Below, piece by piece: positions 29,501 through 33,893 of a stretch of DNA of 64,000 nucleotides. The translations under genes were made by a program, and so were the position numbers. Every line of letters starts with the position of its first letter. The stretch's first letter is position 1. The stretch comes from Yponomeuta sedellus (lineage: Eukaryota; Arthropoda; Insecta; Lepidoptera; Yponomeutidae), in NCBI GenBank assembly GCA_934045075.1, contig OW203747.1, positions 12,987,894 to 13,051,893 on the forward strand, in the 5' to 3' direction. The notes beneath the pieces were generated by a model. That model was not told the origin of the DNA. It worked only from the letters and a program-made list of their open reading frames with translations, and did no database searches.

Positions 29501-31658
29501 GTTAAAATATTCATGATTTGCCGAGACATGTCCATTGTCGAACAAAAGAAAATAAAACAATAAACTAAAATTAATTTAGGAAATAAAATAATATAACGAT
29601 TTAAAGCATGTAAACAGAACAGATGGACCTTTAAATTTTATCGTTTTACTGAGTCACTAAAAGGTCAAAAATAAAAAAATATTTAAAAAAATAAAAGAAC
29701 CCGACTGCACTGATAAATCAACTGAAAGGGAAAAAATAAGATAATTTTATTTTCGAATGCTAATGTCGAATCAGAAGAGTTCATGCTGCTTTACTTGAGG
29801 GACCAAATAATATAACTTTATAAGCATTATTTGCTCAAACTGTTGCATTTATTATTTTAAATATAAAATGTTGCAGTCGGGACCCATTAGAGGACTTTAA
29901 ACAAACAGTAATGGGTCCCGACTGCAACATTTTATATAAAATAATAAATGCAACAGTTTGAGCAAATAATGCTTATAAAGTTATATTATTTGGTCCCTCA
30001 AGTAAAGCAGCATGAACTCTTCTGATTCGACATTAGCATTCGAAAATAAAATTATCTTATTTTTTCCCTTTCAGTTGATTTATCAGTGCAGTCGGGTTCT
30101 TTTATTTTTTTATTTAAAATTTGATTGACCTAGTAGGTCATTCCTCAAAAAAGATTCCATGAAAGCAATAAAAGTAATTTACATCTTAAGACGCTAAGCG
30201 GTGCTGAATGCCGCCAAAAATGGAATAAAACACATAACTTGTTTTACAATACGTTTCTTTCTAAACTTGAACATCAAAAATCTTAATAACTTTCATAACT
30301 ATATTCTTTTTAATGCACTAGCCCGTGCTAAGGACAATTTTAAAAACCTATTTAGAGGCTAAAAATTCCACCCATGCCGGAATAAGAACCCGCGACCTCT
30401 GGCTATCCGTGCCAGCGCTCTCCCAACTGAGCTAATGGGCGTCTCACCGGCATCAGCCTGTTTACAATACTCTCTGTATTACGTACAGGCAGCGACATCT
30501 GGCTGAAGTAATTTGCATCACTTGCAGCCCCGAGTACCTAATTTGCAGTTAGGTTTTACATCGGAATGATATCGATGTACCCACATGATTATATTATTTT
30601 TAATGCACTAGCTCGTGCTAAGGACAATTTTAACGAAATATTTAGAGGCTAAAATTTTTGAATCACAAATTGTTTGTAAAATGAGCAATTCCTAAGACGT
30701 GCTAACTATAGTTTTGGTAAACTCATAAAAGGCGGCATTTGGAGAAAGGCATATGTATACGACGATGAAATAATTATATACCAGGGTTTATTAATTTTAT
30801 TAAATTTACACTTTACGTGGTCTACCAGTTTGGCAGATTTCAATAAATCAATGTCCTACGGAAAAAAATCCACTCTATTGAACACATATTTTAATGTATC
30901 AAATAGCGATGCCGACCAGCTACCTCAATAACAAATAGTTTTTTTTTAAACTTTGTGAACTATTTATAGAACCTATAAGCTAGAACCTAATGAAGAACCT
31001 TGGAGTTAAATCAATTTAGCCGTTTTTAGCGACAGTCGATTTAAGTTCTAGGCTTTTGATCCTAGGTCCTCGATTGTGGGTTTTAAAAATAGTTGTCACA
31101 GTTGTTAGGGTTTCTCATCTTCAGTTTTAGTTAAAAACATATTTTAAAAACCTATTTAGAGGCTAAAAATTTCACCCATGCCGGGATTCGAACCCGCAAC
31201 CTCTGGATATCCGTGCCAGCGCTCTACCAATTGAGCCAATGGGCGACTCACGGCATCAGTGAAATTTCGAACCTCTTTACACTATTCTCTGTATTACGTA
31301 CAGGCAGCGACATCTGGCTTAAGCAAATTGCATCACTTACAAAATTGAAAGGTGACATTTTTAGCCTCTAAATAGGTTTTTAAATTTGTCCTTAGCACGG
31401 GTTAGTGCATTAAAAATAAAAATTGTATAATTAACATATTTTAAAACAAGTTGTTTTCCATTGACCATTTTCCATCACTACTTAGCAACCGAAGCGTCTT
31501 AAGGATATTAAAACTATATTTACTTCCTTTGTCTTCACAGAGTGATCCAGTACTGCAAGAAGCGAGAACCTCTCAAGCCAGCCGTCGAGCCTTGCATAGA
31601 TTACGATGAGGACGAATGCTATGGGGATATCTGCCGCCTTCATGACGATATTTGGTAG
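2015..31658 (+). CDS. ARMT1: ARMT1-like DUF89 protein, 3' part of gene (nine exons)
   Basis: Spliced model of 328 codons plus stop. DUF89 subfamily III (human ARMT1, yeast YMR027W) comprises metal-dependent damage-control phosphatases; human ARMT1 was also reported as a protein carboxyl methyltransferase. Visible hallmarks in order are: CDNAGYELFMDLCLAD (metal-binding Asp-Asn, exon 3); IPWYVSDAT (third metal ligand Asp, exon 4); RWLKYLEDKKF and FWVSPHCFPDM (exons 6-7); KGDLNYRKL (exon 7); and GFHPAP plus RTVK, the subfamily III signature (exon 8). Intron phases agree at all eight junctions and donors are GT. The DUF89 N-terminal half, about 200 residues by family norm, is not in the window, so the 5' exons lie upstream. 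Odd points are a Lys/Pro-rich insert spanning exons 5-6 and a basic, poorly conserved segment in exons 1-2. It may be a lepidopteran paralogue rather than the single orthologue. No cDNA evidence is available. Confidence 0.85.
2123..2385. repeat. MITE with about 43-bp terminal inverted repeats
   Basis: Left arm (2123-2170) contains ctatttattcttacttgtcc; the right arm (2341-2385) is its reverse complement ending aataaatagactgta. It lies 24 nt downstream of the exon-1 donor and abuts a family S SINE on its right. Confidence 0.75.
2386..2740 (-). repeat. 5S-type SINE (family S), nearly full length
   Basis: Minus orientation. From left: ccccactgttggggcacggg, then ggaagagaccc in reverse complement, the ggcttgataacttctgacag region, and the 5S-like head near 2660-2738. 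The head contains the complement of gagttaagcaacaacagg in diverged form. It lies in intron 1 of the ARMT1-like gene. Confidence 0.75.
2746..2925. other. Unassigned intronic repeat fragment
   Basis: Contains ggggccatccataaataaag and, inverted, cggatggcc near 2895, separated by a C-rich run. The ggccatccataaata motif is common in lepidopteran transposons as I recall it. No gene is seen. Confidence 0.35.
2925..3930. repeat. 187-bp tandem satellite, about five units
   Basis: Units recur from accatatccgttcgtctgg (about 2935, 3061, 3230, 3416, 3604, 3790). The 3416-3604 and 3604-3790 spacings are 188 and 186 bp. Each unit carries cgttcgttaatactat, ttggtaggtgccgga and the block ggtaccccccatccgctgtc. 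Reading frames on the minus strand repeat with the array and are not genes. It sits in intron 1. Confidence 0.85.
4137..4580 (-). repeat. tRNA-SINE family T, one copy plus partial second copy
   Basis: Starts aaaaacctatttagaggcta. The tRNA-like head is on the minus strand (4212-4278), with B box ggttcgaatcccgg and A box tggctcaattgg. The body continues through ttacgtacaggcagcgacat to gcactaacccgtgctaagga. A second head begins at about 4488 and breaks at 4574, giving a tandem head-to-tail arrangement. Confidence 0.85.
4568..4690 (-). repeat. LINE 3'-end fragment
   Basis: Reads tttattataccaacaacaaa and further A-rich sequence matching 36-215. It truncates the second family T copy, so it landed in it or replaced its end. 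Confidence 0.45.
5020..5152 (+). repeat. Dispersed repeat (cgaaacgtcggaaaa family)
   Basis: Contains taggttaacaccgtcatccg, cagtgccgaaacgtcggaaa and ends ccgtactaaaacagttttaa. It is a single-arm relative of the hairpin at 34851-35026. No coding potential. Confidence 0.55.
5290..5368 (+). CDS. ARMT1: ARMT1-like exon 2 of window
   Basis: Acceptor gattgtag ends at 5289; donor gtgagt begins at 5369. The 79-nt length (3n+1) is exactly what is needed to join exon 1 (phase 0) to exon 3, which needs one nucleotide first. The reading is SEEKLSGDEPKRPCPAKITT and then ITTRYF, and the split codon makes Asp before IICDN. The segment is basic and not conserved in the family. The acceptor tract is weak, so the exact start could move. 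Confidence 0.6.
5405..5537 (-). repeat. LINE 3'-end fragment
   Basis: Shares attatagaaacag..., the aaaaaacaaaaaaacgaaag run and ggcagctgactcagc with 36-215. It begins 36 nt past the exon-2 donor. Confidence 0.45.
5590..5998. repeat. TIR element with a nested foldback
   Basis: Ends are agcttttagaatatacctt and the inverted acgtatattctaaaagct. Interior motif ggcttcggttttcgccgaaa recurs at about 6290 and 47640. A second element (5704-5900) is nested inside. The outer family is non-coding here. Confidence 0.7.
5704..5900. repeat. Foldback MITE, about 75-bp arms
   Basis: Left arm starts agggcctgtttcacaatctg and contains ccgcaaccagggctgccgtt. The right arm (5819-5898) is its near-perfect reverse complement. 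A roughly 40-bp AT-rich loop separates them. Confidence 0.85.
6008..6590 (-). repeat. Family S SINE split by an insertion
   Basis: The tail half at 6011-6139 and the head half at 6388-6588 are collinear when joined at ctgtca/agaagttattaagccgcc. About 248 bp lie between, including a fragment (about 6258-6365) of the same family as 5590-5998. Confidence 0.75.
6657..6895 (+). repeat. tRNA-SINE family T, inverted ends
   Basis: Left end aaaaacctatttagaggcta is inverted relative to the right end tagcctctaaataggttttt. The tRNA-like head is on + at about 6769-6838: A box tagctcagttgg, B box ggctcgagtcccgg. It ends gtccttagcacgggttagtg. Confidence 0.85.
6896..7239. other. AT-rich intron sequence
   Basis: AT-rich, with taaataaataaataaacag near 7175, possibly the A-rich end of a retroelement. 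Nothing else is recognised before the exon-3 acceptor. Confidence 0.4.
7240..7325 (+). CDS. ARMT1: ARMT1-like exon 3: Asp-Asn metal site
   Basis: Acceptor ttctttccag ends at 7239; donor gtaata begins at 7326. Two nucleotides complete a split codon, then 28 codons follow. IICDNAGYELFMDLCLADYA contains the Asp-Asn pair and following Glu that define the DUF89 active site (human Asp253/Asn254 by family knowledge). It ends YGYVEK in phase 0. This is one of the most conserved stretches of the family and anchors the gene call. Confidence 0.92.
7326..7990. repeat. Unassigned intronic repeat with GC-rich palindromes
   Basis: Contains caaaatggcggcgcagatat and, inverted in sense, caagatggcggccgagatac. 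The end (7915-7990) is GC-rich with gaggccggaggccgagc, gcgcgcgtaagcgcgc and gggggctcgccccc, which are short perfect palindromes. The aggccgaaggccgag style recurs at 28835-29050. The family is unknown to me. Confidence 0.4.
8209..9007. repeat. (AATG)n microsatellite, about 200 units
   Basis: About 800 bp of uninterrupted tgaa units apart from a single a-to-t change at 8566. It follows cgttaatgaataaataaatg, so it probably grew from the A-rich tail of a retroelement. It sits in intron 3. Confidence 0.97.
9509..9599 (-). repeat. LINE 3'-end fragment
   Basis: Reads ataataataataaaacttta, ttcagactaagcgtccatac and aggcagacgtta. Minus orientation is inferred from the A-rich start. No coding content. 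Confidence 0.4.
9600..9958 (-). repeat. 5S-type SINE (family S), nearly full length
   Basis: Runs from tcaacccttgtatgtcccca to cctaggccacgagcgct with every internal block of the family present. On the minus strand the head gives caatcacttggttaagcaac and gcgcggtcaggtacgggatg. It is in intron 3. Confidence 0.8.
10255..10475 (-). repeat. SINE tail fragments upstream of exon 4
   Basis: Contains gtgaaagacaacatcgtgag and gaaacccgcggcttggctgc, matching 31865-31950, plus agggaccacttagatgctgc. It ends about 30-40 nt before the exon-4 acceptor. Confidence 0.5.
10506..10567 (+). CDS. ARMT1: ARMT1-like exon 4: third metal ligand
   Basis: Acceptor ttaatcgcag ends at 10505; donor gtaagt begins at 10568. 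The 20 codons read VRFHLKKIPWYVSDATEADF with two trailing nucleotides (phase 2). The IPW-SD motif is the family's third metal-ligand Asp (human Asp291). It joins in frame to YVEK before and KYLIEQ after. Confidence 0.92.
10688..10910 (+). pseudogene. LINE 3'-end coding remnant
   Basis: Reads gggacgtccctggcggacatac (Gly-Arg-Pro-Trp-Arg-Thr-Tyr-Ile-Asp-Gln-Ile-Gly), a typical end of insect non-LTR RT proteins, then the 3' UTR tctctgcctacccctctagg. Copies lie at 53208-53430 (+) and 49375-49445 (minus). Confidence 0.55.
10963..11089. repeat. (GGGAC)n microsatellite, about 25 units
   Basis: Perfect pentanucleotide tract gggacgggacgggac. All frames are open, which explains the long Arg/Pro or Gly/Thr/Arg reading frames here; these are not genes. 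It borders the LINE tail at 10910. Confidence 0.97.
11146..11345 (-). repeat. tRNA-SINE family T, truncated body
   Basis: Starts aaaacctatttagaggctaa; tRNA-like head on minus (about 11176-11246) with gagctcgggttc-type B box partly mutated (cggaactcgaacccg). It ends gcctctaaatgggttttta and gggttagtgcattaaaa. Confidence 0.8.
11364..12077 (+). mobile_element. Element A: low-copy transposon with a short ORF exon
   Basis: Runs from tttctcaaacatgctcggaa to ctcggcctctgcagtaatgt. A shortened copy is inverted at 27803-28310. An inner repeat pairs ttctcaaaca near 11365 with tgtttgagaa near 11946. It holds an ATG frame at 11748 that the other copy lacks. The class is not established. It sits in intron 4 of the ARMT1-like gene. 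Confidence 0.7.
11748..11885 (+). CDS. Short ORF in element A, Crypton/tyrosine-recombinase-like start
   Basis: The frame starts MSSSDESDAKIMDC and contains NLLPAKSKEKY, then ends in IFTLFFS before a stop at 11886. An LLP.KS..KY motif resembles the N-terminal SAM-like arm of phage-integrase-type proteins in insects (inference from memory). A donor-like gtaagg follows LLPAKS at 11850, so KEKY may already be intronic. It could be the first exon of a longer gene whose remainder is lost. It is not part of the ARMT1-like frame. Confidence 0.35.
12237..12346 (+). CDS. ARMT1: ARMT1-like exon 5 with Lys/Pro-rich insert
   Basis: Acceptor gtttcccgacag ends at 12236; donor gtgagt begins at 12347. One nucleotide completes Lys, then YLIEQCAKARINKVMGELK follows DUF89 pattern. 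The exon then turns into PPAPPKKEKKGKKGKKG, a basic insert absent from typical ARMT1 proteins. It ends in phase 1 and joins exon 6 in frame. The insert suggests a flexible surface loop. Confidence 0.85.
12383..12525. repeat. tRNA-SINE family T collapsed to a foldback
   Basis: Left end aaaaacctatttagagtata, a partial minus-strand tRNA head, then the right end inverted: cggtggaatttttagcctct. Most of the body is gone, leaving a hairpin of about 140 bp. It begins 36 nt after the exon-5 donor. Confidence 0.75.
12650..12840 (+). repeat. LINE 3' UTR with (TTATC) tail
   Basis: Reads ctggaagaaattgcttttag, caataaggccgccaattgta, then gtgtacaataaagaatattc and repeated ttatc. Relatives are at 40240-40440, 53680-53810 and 56405-56640. 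The aataaa and pentamer tail mark the 3' end. Confidence 0.65.
12950..13125 (+). repeat. tRNA-derived SINE
   Basis: tRNA-like head with A box ggtggcgcagcgg and B box ggttcgatcccc. Then caaagtcttggatgttatag and a short unique tail. The head lacks convincing paired acceptor ends, so it is a SINE and not a tRNA gene. Confidence 0.7.
13181..13500 (+). repeat. Family S SINE, 5S-like subfamily, head deleted in part
   Basis: Starts tagccgcgactgcctgagtg, skips part of the 5S-like segment, and continues gggcgcgttcagtgcacgga, then the normal body to cagcagtggggacatacaaa. It belongs with 35516 and 54777. Confidence 0.75.
13937..14081 (+). repeat. MITE with 14-bp TIRs
   Basis: Ends ttgtagacttttag and ctaaaagtctacaa are exact inverted repeats. 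The interior contains ccgattcgcagagcttaatc. The reverse-oriented relative is at 34463-34624. Confidence 0.8.
14131..16188 (-). repeat. 3' LTR of the LARD-like element
   Basis: Long terminal repeat, 2058 bp. Positions about 14751-15500 consist of five roughly 149-bp units alternating between an A type (ccaaaatgtatgtgaaacat) and a B type (acgaaatgtatgcaaaacac). The 81-codon frame at 14394-14639 is identical in both LTRs and is not taken as a gene. Confidence 0.92.
16189..18896 (-). other. Internal region of the LARD-like element, non-coding
   Basis: Outside the nested LINE it contains two sets of short repeats. Four degenerate units of about 60 bp lie at 17934-18232 (gaagtcacga.ccgcttc). Two units of about 100 bp lie at 18376-18475 and 18527-18626 (ctattctagaaccgg). 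None encodes gag, protease, RT, RNase H or integrase. The unit structure may serve packaging, but that is inference. Confidence 0.75.
16464..17567 (-). pseudogene. 5'-truncated LINE nested in the LARD-like element
   Basis: Flanked by GGAGTTAG at 16456-16463 and 17568-17575, an 8-bp target duplication. The minus-strand frame (stop near 16586) contains GIPQGSILGPLFFLVYVNNI, YADDT (the RT catalytic site) and the C-terminal LYNNLPPDVKD...FKNKLKLH typical of CR1/Jockey-like LINEs. The 3' UTR ends aataaatgtctttgaac. The annotated Met and first roughly 20 codons lie in host LARD sequence, so translation from there would be fortuitous. The endonuclease and RT fingers are missing. Confidence 0.85.
18897..20954 (-). 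repeat. 5' LTR of the LARD-like element
   Basis: Same length and sequence as 14131-16188, with a g/t difference near 20889 and shifted homopolymer lengths near its start. It is followed directly by the target duplication GTGT. Confidence 0.92.
20990..21271 (+). repeat. tRNA-derived SINE ending at the exon-6 acceptor
   Basis: Head ctctgtggcgcagtggtggc, body gtcttggatgtttacatgtt and ggggtatcccggcgtggggc, A-rich stretch taaataaataaataaaaata, and a tail of tcttatcttatctt. The pyrimidine-rich tail stops about 12 nt before the exon-6 AG. Confidence 0.8.
21283..21410 (+). CDS. ARMT1: ARMT1-like exon 6, Pro-rich then DUF89 helix
   Basis: Acceptor tgtccggatcag ends at 21282; donor gttagt begins at 21411. 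After a split Pro codon it reads AGPPPPPPPPAPPTE and then SSDNLNRVAQRWLKYLEDKK, ending FIVL in phase 0. RW..YL..KKF matches the W..y...GkW pattern of the family and joins YDDFW of exon 7. The proline run extends the insert begun in exon 5. The last 18 nt of the exon form the first part of a downstream minisatellite. Confidence 0.9.
21393..22000. repeat. 32-bp minisatellite made from the exon-6 splice donor, 19 units
   Basis: Unit aagaagttcatcgtgctg plus gttagttgaccatt. The first unit is the real exon end and donor. Phase is exact at 32 bp from 21411 through 21987 (576 nt = 18 steps). Variants include gtcagt in place of gttagt, ttcattg, tgcattg and tttattg. Each unit therefore repeats a potential 5' splice site. 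Confidence 0.95.
22060..22735 (-). repeat. tRNA-derived SINE, split by a MITE
   Basis: Tail side contains gagatttccgcactt and catagttgggccattgtac; head side (22520-22735) contains gatgttttccttcacagtca and a minus-strand tRNA-like box ggttcgaacccacgac. Related copy at 52195-52870. The interruption is the MITE at 22101-22517. Confidence 0.7.
22101..22517. mobile_element. MITE with 4-bp target duplication GTAC
   Basis: TIRs tcgcggtctgaaaatgttta (left) and taaacatttttagaccgcga (right) pair with one mismatch. GTAC flanks both sides (22097-22100, 22518-22521). The uninterrupted SINE at 52660 confirms the empty site attgtacgtagcaagc. No ORF. Confidence 0.85.
22736..22995. other. Unassigned intron sequence
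   Basis: Contains repeated tgaatgaat/gaacgatgaatgaatgag short motifs and a frame (22602-22932, minus) overlapping the SINE. I see no gene or clear repeat border. Confidence 0.3.
23000..23315. repeat. tRNA-SINE family T, inverted dimer
   Basis: A minus head at about 23035-23105 and a plus head at about 23188-23250 face each other. The outer ends are ttttaaaaacctatttagag and ctctaaataggtttttt. Each head has a B box (ctcgaacccgcg in complement; gttcgagtcccgg). Confidence 0.85.
23430..23702 (+). repeat. Helitron-like non-autonomous element with a LINE tail inserted
   Basis: Begins ttataatataaaaatgaatcgc, contains gagcagctgaaccgattttg and ends gctgggtcagctagtt, the CTAG-type end of Helitrons. 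The segment about 23593-23656 is a short RTE-like 3' end (gcagtggactaatatagcct plus gaagaagaa) flanked by aagaattgact / aagaatcgact. Confidence 0.65.
23756..23913 (+). repeat. Family S SINE, 5'-truncated
   Basis: Only the 3' half is present: tggcagtcgttaagccatgc to cagcagtggggacttacaag. It lies about 220 nt before exon 7. Confidence 0.75.
24137..24314 (+). CDS. ARMT1: ARMT1-like exon 7
   Basis: Acceptor tctgatccacag ends at 24136; donor gtaggg begins at 24315. Fifty-nine codons include YDDFWVSPHCFPDMKKRAYN, a DUF89 block, and LVKGDLNYRKLFSDVNW, the family's phosphate/substrate-binding KGDLNYRKL motif. It ends IIQSMR in phase 1 and joins exon 8 as RGFHPAP. The strongest exon of the model together with exon 3. 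Confidence 0.95.
24315..24660. other. Unassigned intron sequence
   Basis: Contains a short frame (24402-24584) and the local inverted motif ccaggcatacgatctgcctgg. No family is recognised. Confidence 0.3.
24650..25100 (-). pseudogene. RTE-like LINE RT C-terminal remnant
   Basis: The minus frame contains QRISKLKWQWAGHISRRTDN and GRPPTRWDDDL, the standard C-terminus of RTE-like endonuclease-reverse transcriptase proteins. The 3' UTR on minus ends in ggactacataatatagcctgaagaag (in pieces). The frame runs on upstream to 25544 but that part is not RT-like. No catalytic RT residues remain. Confidence 0.8.
25601..25949 (+). repeat. 5S-type SINE (family S), full length
   Basis: Starts cctaatcgaaccgaatgatt, continues gagttaagcaacaacaggct, gtgcaggatgggtgaccgtc, and ends cagcagtggggacatacgag. 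It ends about 50 nt before the exon-8 acceptor. Confidence 0.85.
26000..26141 (+). CDS. ARMT1: ARMT1-like exon 8: RTxK motif
   Basis: Acceptor gtttcgcag ends at 25999; donor gtaagc begins at 26142. GFHPAPIAVLRTVKSEIITG contains the RTxK signature of DUF89 subfamily III, followed by MLKGPGSKDPKWMLSGEF. It ends in phase 2, and the split codon makes Gly with exon 9. Confidence 0.94.
26487..26567. repeat. (TATG)n microsatellite, about 20 units
   Basis: Perfect tatg tract, ending in a taag variant. The 77-codon frame across it is an artefact of the repeat. Confidence 0.97.
27251..27585 (+). mobile_element. Solo LTR, 335 bp
   Basis: Starts TGTAG and ends CTACA, flanked by GTAC at 27247-27250 and 27586-27589. 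The surrounding repeat unit reads through cleanly when it is removed (attaaagtac / caccttttag context as at 26928). An aataaa at 27509-27514 suggests + orientation. It contains one ccacagatggcgctg motif. Confidence 0.85.
27803..28310 (-). mobile_element. Element B: inverted, internally deleted copy of element A
   Basis: Reverse complement of 11364-12077 from tacattactgcagaggccga to catttccgagcatgtttgag. It lacks about 205 bp of element A (about 11684-11889), including the ORF, and a short stretch near 12005-12040. The deletion joins at the shared pentamer taaac. It sits in intron 8 of the ARMT1-like gene. Confidence 0.85.
28311..28800. other. Unassigned intron sequence
   Basis: AT-rich, no gene or recognised repeat. 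Contains aacgaagaaacaaacactgt and other low-complexity stretches. Confidence 0.3.
28835..29240. repeat. GC-rich repeat with iterated gccgaaggccgag motif
   Basis: The motifs ggccgaaggccgagcccc, aggttgaaggccgagccc, ggccgaaggctgtgaagcgg, ggccgaaggccgc and ggcggctgaagg-like copies recur every 40-100 bp. Similar to the end of 7326-7990. The 93-codon minus frame (28759-29040) has no recognisable domain. Confidence 0.45.
29685..30111. repeat. Near-perfect inverted repeat, 205 and 203-bp arms, 19-nt loop
   Basis: Left arm 29685-29889, loop 29890-29908, right arm 29909-30111. By eye the only difference is a 2-nt indel (ttttaaatataaaa versus ttttatataaaa). Each arm is itself bounded by aacccgactgca and tgcagtcgggacc, as in a TIR element, so this looks like two head-to-head copies. 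It lies in intron 8 of the ARMT1-like gene and would be transcribed as a hairpin. Confidence 0.95.
30300..30660 (-). repeat. tRNA-SINE family T, one full copy with flanking partial ends
   Basis: Begins gcactagcccgtgctaagga, then aaaaacctatttagaggcta, a minus tRNA head (about 30370-30442, B box mutated to ggaataagaacccg), the body to atattatttttaatgcacta, and a second end agaggctaaa at 30648. Confidence 0.8.
30661..31139. other. Unassigned intron sequence
   Basis: AT-rich, with repeated 'agaaccta' words near 30965-31000. No gene seen. Confidence 0.3.
31140..31425 (-). repeat. tRNA-SINE family T with inverted ends
   Basis: Left aaaaacctatttagaggcta, minus tRNA head (B box complement gattcgaacccgc), body gtacaggcagcgacatctgg, right end tagcctctaaataggttttt and ccttagcacgggttagtgca. 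It ends about 115 nt before exon 9. Confidence 0.85.
31541..31658 (+). CDS. ARMT1: ARMT1-like terminal exon 9
   Basis: Acceptor tttgtcttcacag ends at 31540. After the split Gly it reads VIQYCKKREPLKPAVEPCID and an acidic end (YDEDECYGDICRLHDDIW) with stop TAG at 31656-31658. In the family the GxYG.i.. strand ends near here, and the acidic tail is specific to this protein. No clear aataaa is seen in the next 150 nt. Confidence 0.88.
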
Positions 31659-32197
31659 ATTTTAAGGGCCCGTTGGCGAGTGAAGGGACTGTTCAAGATT
31701 CATACGTTTTTATTTGAGACGCTTCGGTATGCTATCTAGCGCCATCTATGGAAAAGGATCGTAACTTGACTTGTAATAGATTTTTTTTATAAGCATAAAA
31801 AATCTTAACTGTGACAAATATTTTTAGAACCTATAGTCTAGGACATTTGCGAATTTGTAATCGCAGTACCACACGCTCACTGTGAAGGAAAACATCGTGA
31901 GGAAACCCGCGGCTTGGTTGGCTCCGCACGTATTGACTAGTCTTTCCTGTGGGCTAGGCCGACTAAGCTGTCAGGATGGTATAGCTGCTGGGCAAGCCTC
32001 CACCATCTATAAAAACCATGTCCCAGGCACTACAGCGTCAGAGTGGTCCCTTCACCCATGTAGTGTGAGTGAAGATGCCACTGGACGCTGCATAAATCAT
32101 CTCAATAAGCAGATGCAAAAGGACTAGATTTCAATAGACTAGATTTTAGCTAAAAGCGACCGTTTTCGGCGGAAATCGATTCAAATCCTTCGATATC
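31659..32197. other. Putative 3' UTR then SINE-tail repeat
   Basis: Contains tagcgccatctatgg (a reverse CTCF-like word) near 31738. From 31865 to 32110 it carries a SINE tail (gaaggaaaacatcgtgagga, cccgcggcttggttggctcc) related to 10375-10460. The 81-codon frame here reads the repeat. Confidence 0.45.
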
Positions 32198-32490
32198 CAC
32201 CCTTGTACGTCCCCACTGCTGGGGCACGGGTCTCTTCCTGCATCGCAGGAAGGTTAGGCCATACTCCACCACGGGGGCCAAGTCCGTGTTGGTGGAGGAT
32301 TGTAAGACAGTGGCGGGCCTTACTGTCAGGTGTTGTCAAGCCGCCCATCAGGCCTCTGACATGGCTTAACGACTGCCATTACATGACAGCCGGCACCAAC
32401 GGCTTAACGTGCGTTGCGAAGCACGGAAGCGCTCGGAAAAATGCCACTAGCGGTGGTCACGGGACGCTCACCCACCCTGCTCCTGATCCT
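32198..32490 (-). repeat. 5S-type SINE (family S), head truncated
   Basis: Starts tccacccttgtacgtcccca, runs through the complement of the body, and stops at tcacccaccctgctcctgat within the 5S-like head. Confidence 0.8.
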
Positions 32491-32499
32491 TTAAGCCCT

Positions 32500-33230
32500 T
32501 AGTTGTTGATAATACGTTCAAGGCTGTACGTTCTAAAAATAATTGTCGACAGATGTTAAGATTTCTCAAGTTCACTCTTAGGTAAAAAAGTAGTTATTTG
32601 AGGATCGCAGAAACAAGTTATTTGAGGATCGCAGTTTGGTGGGATTGTACTGCAGGGGGCGCTGCTCCCCCCCCCCTCCCCTGACGTCCTAGAAATAGAA
32701 CATCACGAATAACTGTCTTAATAAACACCCAATGATTTAGAAAGGAGACCGGAAAACTTACCGTTGAAGGTCCAATATTTTCCTAATTATTTTTTGGACA
32801 ACAAGAAGAAAAAGTTCTTCAAAATCTACGTAGTCTTGGAAGACTTGAAGTAACTGTTACCTCCAGGGCTTAGGAGTGTATGGGAATTGCTTCCTCATGA
32901 GGCGCTTCAAGCGCAAAACGGCAAAACACAAAATTCCTTAAAGTTCTCGGGATTTTTCGTGGTTTTTTTTTTGGCGATAGTGTGACTTGGACTGCAAAAG
33001 CTTGGAAGCGTGTTATTTTTTTAAGGCTCAGGGTATGTATACATAATTTTTTTAGGCAACTCAATCCGCCGCGCCGTGGGCACGCGTGGCAATTAAGCCC
33101 GCACTCTCTCTTTCTGAGAGAAGGCCGGTGCCCAAAAGAAACATTCATTACTACAATAAAGGATAGTCTTGAGGGAAGTCTAATTTGATTCCTAATTAAA
33201 ATTTAATCAACAAATTATTCTTTCTTTACA
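32500..33230. other. Unassigned, no gene seen
   Basis: Includes a C run (cccccccccctcccc) preceded by ctgcagggggcgctgct near 32650, a word very like the vertebrate CTCF core. At 33060-33130 gggcacgcgtggcaattaa is a SINE-tail fragment shared with 50625-50660. Other frames lack domains. Confidence 0.35.
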
Positions 33231-33234
33231 CTAT

Positions 33235-33380
33235 TTTTATTTTTAATGCACTAACCCGTGCTAAGGAACAAATTTAAAAACCTATTTAGAGGCTAAAAAT
33301 TTCACCCATGCCGGGATTCGAACCCGCAACCTCTGGCTATCCGTACCAGCGCTCTACCAATTGAGCCAATGGGCGACTAA
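33235..33380 (-). repeat. tRNA-SINE family T, head part
   Basis: Begins ttaatgcactaacccgtgct, then aaaaacctatttagaggcta and the minus tRNA head ending attgagccaatgggcgacta. Body absent. Confidence 0.85.
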
Positions 33381-33549
33381 TTTCACCCGGTATTCTTTCT
33401 TTATTGCACAACTAGAATTAGGAAATTCTTTGGCGAGCTTAATACTAATGAGTATTTTTCTTCCGGCCAACCTTGGGTTATGTGGATAGTGGTGCGGGTA
33501 GTGCCCGGAAAGAGTTGTTGTGCAAACAAAATGCCATCAAATAATATTG

Positions 33550-33893
33550 ATCCGAAGCGCTCGTGACCCAGGCGAGCCGAGTGATTGGAATCAATCACTT
33601 GAGTTATCCACAACAGGCGCGGTCTGGTGCAGGATGGGTGACCATCCCGTGACTACCGCTAGCTTTTCCGAGCGCTTCCCAAGGCATGCTAAGCCGTTGG
33701 TGCCGGCTGTCATGAAATGGCAGTCGTTAAGCCATGTCAGAGGCTTTAGGGCGGCTTGAAAAAATCTGACAGTAAGACCAGCCACTAGTCTTGCAAGCCT
33801 CCACCATCCGGACTTGGCCCCCGTGGTGGAGTACGGCCTATACCTTCCTCAGGGAAAAGACCCGTGCCCCTCGGTGGGGACGTAAAGGGTTGA
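33550..33893 (+). repeat. 5S-type SINE (family S), full length
   Basis: Starts ccaggcgagccgagtgattg, contains gagttatccacaacaggcgc, gtgcaggatgggtgaccatc, and ends cctcggtggggacgtaaagg. Shorter internal gap at gctagcttttccgagc. Confidence 0.8.
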
